Positions 32,553 to 37,558 of a stretch of 37,558 bases of DNA are shown one piece after another. A program made the translations under genes and the position numbers. The first letter of the stretch is position 1. Every line of letters begins with the position of its first letter. Where the stretch lies: assembly GCF_000349725.1 (NCBI RefSeq), contig NZ_APCP01000066.1, positions 1 through 37,558 of the forward strand, in the 5' to 3' direction. The notes under the pieces were generated by a model. The model made no database searches, was not told where the DNA came from, and saw only the letters and a list, made by a program, of their open reading frames with translations. This stretch comes from Ligilactobacillus pobuzihii E100301 = KCTC 13174. Lineage in GTDB: Bacteria; Bacillota; Bacilli; Lactobacillales; Lactobacillaceae.

Positions 32553-33659
32553 ATTGTCAAATCAAGTGTAACTTTTTACCGAAGAAAACTTCAGACGGTG
32601 TCTTCCAGACTAAGACCTTACGGGGTCGATTATTTAAATCCCTGACAAACTTCGCGATATCTTGATCGGTCAGTTCATCAAGGTCAGTTCCTTTGGGAAA
32701 ATACTCTCGGATGAGACCATTGGTATTTTCGTTGGTCCCACGTTGTTGTGGTGCGTGCGGGTCTGGAAAATAGACTGAGATACCAAGCTCTTTACCGACT
32801 TCACGATAACCCGCAAACTCTGTACCTCGGTCTGGTGTAAGCGTACGAACGCGTTTAGGTGTGACTGTATGCAGGAGGTCGATCATCGCTTGGGTCACAT
32901 TCTTGGCATTCACTTTGGGTACACGCTCAGACAGAAGGTATCGTGACTTACGGTCGACCAGTGACACTAAACCCGAACGCCCGATCTTGCCGCGAACGGT
33001 ATCGCCTTCCCAATGGCCAAAACGAGTCCGATTCTCACATGAGACTGGTCGTTCATGGACTGATGGGACATTATTAAAACGGCCACGTCGTTCGTTGACA
33101 GTTCCTTTAACCTTACGAGTTTTCCCACGATATCGTAACTTTCGAGCGAATCCTCGAGCCCCATGACTTTTACGTTTAACGCCTAAATTATTTCGTTCAA
33201 TTCCGCGATAAATCGTGTTGTAGCTGATATGCCAATTACTGTTCTCTAAAGATAAACGACCGGCGATTTGCTCGGGTGACCATTGCCGTTGAAGAATGCA
33301 GTGAAGGACAAAGTCGCGTAGCTTTAAATTCTCCAGTACCCTGAGGCGACGACTCTTTAATCGGCGCTGTTGATAGTTCTGCTGGGCTTTTACGGCAGAA
33401 TAGGCACCCCGACCGCCGTTGCGTTTAATTTCTCGTGACACAGTGGCTTTGGAACAACCGATTTGATCGGCAATAACCTGGTAAGTATGGTGTAAAGTTA
33501 CACCTAACAGTATGCATTCGCGGTCTTTTAAGGTAAGATGTGTATATGGACTCATAGCCTAAGAACTCCTTTAGATGATTGTTATGGTGACTTCATTCTA
33601 CAGGACTCAGGCTAGGAGTCTATTTTTATTTTCTTACTTGTTGCACTTCAATTGTAAAT
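32553..33659 (-). mobile_element. IS30-family insertion sequence with intact transposase
   Basis: The ends ATTGTCAAATCAAGTGTAAC (32553) and the inverse of ATTTACAATTGAAGTGCAAC (33659) match in 15 of 20 bases. The 1107-base element contains one transposase gene. It is unlike the IS30 copy at 8255. Exact ends and target duplication are uncertain. Confidence 0.75.
32557..33555 (-). CDS. IS30-family transposase
   Basis: 332 residues, normal length. The N-terminal helix-turn-helix HTYQVIADQIGCSKATVSRE is followed by the DDE core: FGHWEGDTVRG (Asp), LTPDRGTEFAGY (Asp) and QQRGTNENTNGLIREYFPKG (Glu). All catalytic residues are intact, so the element may be mobile. Its 3' end reaches the left inverted repeat. 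Confidence 0.93.
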   Translation of the reverse strand: MSPYTHLTLKDRECILLGVTLHHTYQVIADQIGCSKATVSREIKRNGGRGAYSAVKAQQNYQQRRLKSRRLRVLENLKLRDFVLHCILQRQWSPEQIAGRLSLENSNWHISYNTIYRGIERNNLGVKRKSHGARGFARKLRYRGKTRKVKGTVNERRGRFNNVPSVHERPVSCENRTRFGHWEGDTVRGKIGRSGLVSLVDRKSRYLLSERVPKVNAKNVTQAMIDLLHTVTPKRVRTLTPDRGTEFAGYREVGKELGISVYFPDPHAPQQRGTNENTNGLIREYFPKGTDLDELTDQDIAKFVRDLNNRPRKVLVWKTPSEVFFGKKLHLI

Positions 33660-33794
33660 TCGTCTATCAAAAAGGGCCTAGTACTTTTGGAATGGAAATA
33701 CTTTCCAACACCAAAAATTCTAGACCTCTAAATTTGCGATCTACCACGTATGTTTAAATCAAATTTATTTTAAATATACCTTGTACAGTGAAGT

Positions 33795-33856
33795 TTACTG
33801 ATTGTGTGATTTATGATAAAAGATTAATCTTTTATCATAAATCACACAATCAGTAA
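33795..33856. repeat. 62-bp perfect palindrome
   Basis: The left arm starts TTACTGATTGTGTGATTTAT and the right arm mirrors it with no spacer; the centre is GATTAATC at 33822-33829. It starts 20 bases after the stop of the minus-strand RHH gene. No T run follows it on either strand, so it is not a typical terminator. Confidence 0.85.
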
Positions 33857-33876
33857 TACATAAGTTAAGCTCAATC

Positions 33877-34092
33877 TTATTTACGTTTGGCAAGGCCTTC
33901 ACGAATAATTTTTTCTAAGACATCAACAATTTTTTCGTCATTCTCAAAAGCGATGCGTTTAACTTCTTTATATGTGCTCATGCGAAGTTGAACGGTTTTA
34001 GTTCTTTCTGTTTCGAATTGGTATGGACTTTTTAGATTTTTAAGTTGTTCAGATGCCTTTTTACTAACTTTGTTTAAAAAATCTTCTGCCAT
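33877..34092 (-). CDS. Ribbon-helix-helix partition partner 2
   Basis: 71 residues. ERTKTVQLRMSTYKEVKRIA and IVDVLEKIIREGL form a ribbon-helix-helix fold; the N-terminal 28 residues are basic and flexible. It starts 6 bases after parA2 behind GAGGAG. It should bind the second centromere; the palindrome at 33795 is a candidate site. Confidence 0.75.
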   Translation of the reverse strand: MAEDFLNKVSKKASEQLKNLKSPYQFETERTKTVQLRMSTYKEVKRIAFENDEKIVDVLEKIIREGLAKRK

Positions 34093-34098
34093 GATAAA

Positions 34099-34884
34099 TT
34101 ACTCCTCTAACTGTTGAATTCTAAGTATTTGTTCATTAAGAACCATTTGGTACATTTGGATTGCTCTTTTATCCCAATGGTCTTTATTCCGTATTCCTTC
34201 ATTAGCAAACGTTTTAACCCGTTCTTGAGTTCTAATTGAGTTTGAAAAGACCCCTTCGCCAAAAAAGTCTTTTGCTTGTGCAGAAATTTCAGTATCAACT
34301 TTTGCACGTGGCTTCATTAAGTACAATATGGCACCAACTAACTGAAAACTTCCATTGTATTGTTCACGTAGTTCACCTAAATGCGTAGCTGTTTTTAAAG
34401 AACTTGTATATGACTGCTTTTGAGTTTGTAAGACAATTGAGATGAAATCTGAAGCCATGATTGCGTTATTAGTAAAGACATTTATTGTTGGTGGTACGTC
34501 AATAAAAATATAATCGTAATTTTGTTTTAACTTTGAAAGCATTTGTGGTAATAGAATATTACGTTTAACCCGACTAACTTTTTCTACAGCACCAATCCAT
34601 AAAGACAATGTCCAATCTGTAGGAATCATATCAATTTGGTTTGTAACAGACACAATAGATTTAGACAAATTCCCTCCAAGAAGGCCCTCATATAATGAAA
34701 GTTCCGGCTTTAAATCGGCTTTATAAGTCTCCTTCATAATTTCAGTTGCATTTCCCTGGGGATCGAAATCTATAAGTAGTACTTTTTTCCCCTCTTGACC
34801 CAATAAATAGGTTTCCATTACAGTCAAGGTGGTCTTACCAACGCCACCTTTAAAGTTGAAGTTTAATAGTGTTTTCCCATTCAT
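34099..34884 (-). CDS. ParA-family partition ATPase 2
   Basis: 261 residues from the ATG at 34884 (AGGTG upstream); a longer frame begins 11 codons earlier without signals. NFKGGVGKTTLT is the deviant Walker A with signature Lys; VLLIDFDPQGNAT and DYIFIDVPPT are the A' and B motifs. It differs strongly from the ParA at 11043, so the molecule has two partition systems. It is divergent from the second copy-control region, as in plasmids where parA and rep diverge. Confidence 0.92.
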   Translation of the reverse strand: MNGKTLLNFNFKGGVGKTTLTVMETYLLGQEGKKVLLIDFDPQGNATEIMKETYKADLKPELSLYEGLLGGNLSKSIVSVTNQIDMIPTDWTLSLWIGAVEKVSRVKRNILLPQMLSKLKQNYDYIFIDVPPTINVFTNNAIMASDFISIVLQTQKQSYTSSLKTATHLGELREQYNGSFQLVGAILYLMKPRAKVDTEISAQAKDFFGEGVFSNSIRTQERVKTFANEGIRNKDHWDKRAIQMYQMVLNEQILRIQQLEE

Positions 34885-34965
34885 AGTAGCACCTACCTTT
34901 ACATAAATCATATCCATAAAACTATTTACTTAACCTTTGCAGAATGATATGCTTTTTTCATAAAC

Positions 34966-35093
34966 AAAAAATCCCAATCCACTCGGGATTGGGATTTTTG
35001 CAGTATTGACAAGTAGCTATCTTGCAGCTACCTAGTCCAAGCAATTTTCACCGCCAAGTTAAAATTGCTTGAAAAAATTGTAATCTTGTTTAC
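34966..35093 (-). ncRNA. Candidate copy-control RNA of replicon 2
   Basis: TTGCCC, 17 bases and TATAAT (35100-35105) form the promoter on the minus strand. Hairpin 1 is AGCAATTTT/AAAATTGCT with the loop ACTTGGCGG. Hairpin 2 is GTAGCT/AGCTAC. A perfect terminator, ATCCCAATCC/GGATTGGGAT plus T run, ends it at 34966. Its architecture equals that of the RNA at 12634, but the loop of hairpin 1 is the exact reverse complement. The rep gene it should serve is absent. Confidence 0.6.
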
Positions 35094-35165
35094 GTGCTAA
35101 TTATACCGCAAGCAAACCTTAAGGGCAAGCAAAGGTAAACTAATTAAAACGAAGATAAGACCAAT

Positions 35166-35206
35166 GGACTAAGTAGCTTGTAATAACTACTTAGTCCATT
35201 TTTAGG
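35166..35206 (+). terminator. rep leader attenuator hairpin of replicon 2
   Basis: GGACTAAGTAG-CTTGTAATAA-CTACTTAGTCC followed by ATTTTTAG. Both arms are identical with the hairpin at 12825 before rep. The group II intron starts at the next base. Confidence 0.8.
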
Positions 35207-37098
35207 GTGCGCCCGGCATGGGCAGTAACTAGGCGGTGTAAGTCCGCTGTGAGCCGTAGTGGCCGGTATCACGAGTCGAAGACAAGGGTGTCTATCGTGA
35301 GGTAGAATCTGAAGGAAGTCCTAGACGAAACATCGAATCGATGAACAAGAAGTGGCTAAAAGGCTGGAAACGGTGGGATGAGATTGCCTAACAAATCGAA
35401 GTCCCTGACCACTCGAAACCGTCACAGTAAAGCCAACGGTTTGATGCGAAAGCTACTGCTCTTACCCGGGGAGGTCTGTCATGGTAGTTCTCTCAAGCTG
35501 GAAGTTATTTCTGGCAGGAACAGGCTCAATAGTAATGTTGAGTTGTCCATGACAGAAGTCAGCCGAGGCCATAGTAGCCAGTAATGGTGAAGGGCTGAAC
35601 AACAATAATTTTGATTCATCCTGGAGGTGGAAACAATACGACAATCGCAGAAAACAGAAAATAAAGCTGACTACCTGCGGAGGGTAACCCTGGAAGGGTC
35701 AGAGCAAACAGGAGCGCGTAGCGTTGTTTCTGGTGAAAAGAGAACTCAAAATGGCTTATTACGTGAGAAGGTCTTAGACCGGAATAATTTAAATCGGGCC
35801 TTTGTCCATGTCAAGCGTAATAAAGGGGCTGGAGGAATTGACGGCATGTCCGTTGAGGAACTTGGCCCATACTTGAAAGAGAATAACGTAAAACTAATCG
35901 AGGCCTTGCGAACCGAAAGCTATGAACCCCAACCTGTCAAACGAGTTGAGATTCCTAAGCCAGATGGTTCGAAACGTCAGTTAGGAATCCCAACGGTCGT
36001 TGACCGTGTGGTTCAACAGGCGTTACAACAGCAACTGTCTCCTATTTTTGAAAAAGTATTCTCAGATAATAGTTATGGTTTTCGCCCACACCGCAGTGCA
36101 CAAAGTGCTGTGAAAAAGGTGGTTGCTTATTATAATCAGGGTTATCACTACGTGGTCGACCTTGATTTAAAGTCATATTTTGACAATGTGAACCATGATT
36201 TACTAATTAAATTTGTTGAAAATTACATTAGTGAGCCATGGGTCTTGCATTTGATTCGTAAGTTCTTGACGAGTGGTGTTATGAATGGTCGATTTTTCGA
36301 GAAGTCCGCTAAAGGTACACCGCAAGGTGGCAATATTTCACCATTACTAGCAAATATTTATCTGAACGAGCTGGACAAAGAATTGACCAGAAGAGGACAT
36401 AAATTTGTACGCTATGCGGATGACTGTAATATCTATGTTAAAAGTAAGCGTGCGGGTGAACGGGTTCTCAAAAGCATCACCCAGTTTTTAGAAAAGGAAC
36501 TCAAAGTTGAAGTGAATGCAGAAAAGACGCAAGTCGGTTCTCCACTAAGACTGAAGTTTCTAGGTTTTTCGCTGGGTGCGGGACGCAAGGGAGCCTATTT
36601 GCGCCCACATCAGAAGTCAAAACAAAGAGTTAAGCAGGAACTGAAACGAATTACTAGGAGGAATCGAGGCGTTAGCCTAGACAAAATTCTCAAAGAAATC
36701 AAACAGAAAATGCAGGGCTGGGTTCAGTATTATTCCATTGGGAAAATGTCTTCATTCTTAAGGAATCTAGATGCTTGGTTGCGTTCGCGCATCCGTCAGT
36801 ACATCTGGAAGCAGCGGAAGAATATTGGAACCCGATTCAAAGCGCTGGTCAAATTAGGGATGAGCCACAAACAAGCCAAAACCTACGCAAATACGCGGAA
36901 AGGATACTGGCGTAACGCTCACAGTAAAACACTGTTGATGACCATAACCAATAAAAGACTGACACAACGGGGACTATTAAACATGTCTCAGTTGTATCAG
37001 TCAATACAAAGTAAAGCTTAAATTGTTGAACCGCCGTATACGGTTCCGTACGTACGGTGGTGTGGGAGGTCGATAGTGTGAACTATCTCCTACCCGAT
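35207..37098 (+). mobile_element. Full-length group IIC intron
   Basis: It begins GTGCGCCCGGCATG and ends with domain V (GAACCGCCGTATACGGTTCC, then GTACGTACGGTGG, 37026-37065) and domain VI ending CTACCCGAT at 37098. The encoded protein is at 35627. The reverse transcriptase resembles class C enzymes, and insertion right behind a terminator hairpin is the class C habit. The base after the intron already belongs to the GC-rich chromosome-like block. Confidence 0.85.
35627..37021 (+). CDS. Group II intron reverse transcriptase/maturase
   Basis: 464 residues if GTG at 35627 is used. RT motifs: GIDGMSVEELGPYLK, PKPDGSKRQLGIPTVVDRVV, FRPHRSAQSAVKKV, YVVDLDLKSYFDNV (first Asp), KGTPQGGNISPLLANIYL, and RYADDCNIY (catalytic YADD). 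A maturase (GIIM-like) domain follows: MQGWVQYYSIGKM and NTRKGYWRNAHSKTL. No endonuclease domain is present, as in class C. The related remnant at 19747 starts with ATG at the place where this copy has ATA (35636); GTG at 35627 overlaps the Shine-Dalgarno GGAGG, so translation may be weak. The enzyme copies and splices its own RNA. Confidence 0.93.
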   Translation: METIRQSQKTENKADYLRRVTLEGSEQTGARSVVSGEKRTQNGLLREKVLDRNNLNRAFVHVKRNKGAGGIDGMSVEELGPYLKENNVKLIEALRTESYEPQPVKRVEIPKPDGSKRQLGIPTVVDRVVQQALQQQLSPIFEKVFSDNSYGFRPHRSAQSAVKKVVAYYNQGYHYVVDLDLKSYFDNVNHDLLIKFVENYISEPWVLHLIRKFLTSGVMNGRFFEKSAKGTPQGGNISPLLANIYLNELDKELTRRGHKFVRYADDCNIYVKSKRAGERVLKSITQFLEKELKVEVNAEKTQVGSPLRLKFLGFSLGAGRKGAYLRPHQKSKQRVKQELKRITRRNRGVSLDKILKEIKQKMQGWVQYYSIGKMSSFLRNLDAWLRSRIRQYIWKQRKNIGTRFKALVKLGMSHKQAKTYANTRKGYWRNAHSKTLLMTITNKRLTQRGLLNMSQLYQSIQSKA

Positions 37099-37099
37099 T

Positions 37100-37222
37100 G
37101 GAAATATTGGTTCAGTGACGATAATTAGAAGATTTGGAAAACCGAGCCACCTTTGCGTTCTCGCCCAGTTTCGTTAAAATTAAGGACAGATATAATTAAA
37201 ATGATGAGAGGAGTTTTTTTAG
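37100..37222 (+). promoter_or_regulatory. Promoter region of the MDR gene
   Basis: TATAAT at 37189-37194 with a weak upstream hexamer, then AGAGGAG at 37206-37212 before the ATG at 37223. The block begins right at the intron's 3' end. Confidence 0.5.
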
Positions 37223-37558
37223 ATGCAGGCAGTGACTTTCGAGCAACTCGGTGGGCCGGAAGCGTTACGATTGCGGGAAATTGACGAACCGCAACTACGG
37301 GCCAATCAGGTACTGGTCCGGGTGCAGGCCGTGGCGGTCGACCACGTCGATACCTTTGTTCGTAGTGGGGCGTTTCAAACGGCACTGGCCACGCCGCACG
37401 TTGTCGGCCGTGATTTGGTCGGCACGGTACTGCGGGTGGCGGCCGGCGTGACTAACTTTGCGGTCGGTGATTTGGTTTGGACCAACTCTGCCGGTTACGA
37501 CGGGCGGATGGGGGCGACCGCCGAAATGGTGGCGGTTGCTGCCGACCGGCTTTATCCG
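37223..37558 (+). CDS. MDR-family quinone oxidoreductase, N-terminal part (partial)
   Basis: The first 112 residues: MQAVTFEQLGGPEALRLREI, then PQLRANQVLVRVQAVAVDHV and GRDLVGTVLRVAAGVTNF. This is the GroES-like domain of quinone oxidoreductases (the VxAVxVDxVDTFVRSG and PHVVGRDLVG motifs). No catalytic zinc Cys is seen. AGAGGAG precedes the ATG. The frame runs off the window on a codon boundary. It is likely the front of the gene whose end is at position 2-259; joined directly the frames do not match (a TAA would form), so roughly 120 codons must lie between. Confidence 0.8.
   Translation, partial: MQAVTFEQLGGPEALRLREIDEPQLRANQVLVRVQAVAVDHVDTFVRSGAFQTALATPHVVGRDLVGTVLRVAAGVTNFAVGDLVWTNSAGYDGRMGATAEMVAVAADRLYP

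Noticed and set aside
33795-33856. Hairpin telomere of a linear plasmid
   Set aside because: No protelomerase gene is present and the sequence is internal; kept only as a speculative comparison.
37125-37385. Minus-strand frame over the MDR start
   Set aside because: It is the mirror of a GC-rich coding region; Pro/Arg-rich product without signals.

Overview
The window looks like a nearly complete mosaic plasmid of a Lactobacillaceae bacterium. Evidence for this is a RepA_N-type rep with iterons inside the gene, ParA/ribbon-helix-helix partition loci, a MOBQ-type MobA relaxase with an oriT-like site, serine resolvases, and many insertion sequences of lactobacillus type (IS30, IS3 and IS66 families) plus class C group II introns. 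Base composition changes sharply from block to block. The two ends (about 1-975 and 37100-37558) are GC-rich and chromosome-like. They carry the C-terminal and N-terminal parts of an MDR quinone oxidoreductase on the same strand. The simplest reading is one circular molecule cut inside that gene, with roughly 120 codons not shown; a duplicated gene flanking an integrated plasmid is the alternative.

Layout. 1-975: MDR C-terminus and a frameshifted lipoprotein. 977-3434: 5'-truncated ArdC/LtrC-like gene, then two type I toxin loci (holin-like peptides with convergent RNAs) around a umuC fragment. 3670-8242: a HEAT-like protein, then a persulfide operon (rhodanese, CoA-disulfide reductase-rhodanese, rhodanese, CstR) behind two CstR-type operators, a PemK/MazF-like toxin pair, two SHOCT proteins and a DUF302 protein. 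8255-10342: decayed IS30 and a 5'-truncated unknown gene. 10412-18134: plasmid core (resolvase, parA, RHH, membrane protein, copy-control RNA, rep, broken zeta toxin with its partner, two mobilisation accessories, oriT, mobA). 18323-20217: remnants of IS30, IS66 and a group II intron. 20567-23978: MMPL transporter and divergent TetR. 24569-25691: small tyrosine recombinase with an unknown gene. 25930-27189: CYP152-like P450 peroxygenase. 27724-28917: IS3. 29170-29907: Asp23/GlsB envelope-stress genes. 30085-31352: resolvase, a permuted tRNA-like transcript and a rolling-circle rep remnant. 31459-32452: PspC and YdhK proteins. 32553-33659: IS30. 33795-35206: second partition locus and a second copy-control region whose rep is missing. 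35207-37098: full-length group IIC intron.

The most unusual item is the locus at about 30750-31080. A transcription unit with its own promoter and terminator carries the T-arm and 3' acceptor half of a tRNA first, then a 24-codon ORF with a strong ribosome-binding site, then the 5' acceptor and D-arm half. The two acceptor strands are perfectly complementary, so this is a circularly permuted tRNA-like RNA. Also notable are two copy-control RNAs with exactly inverted loop sequences, a 62-bp perfect palindrome beside the second partition locus, and both group II introns lying directly behind terminator hairpins.
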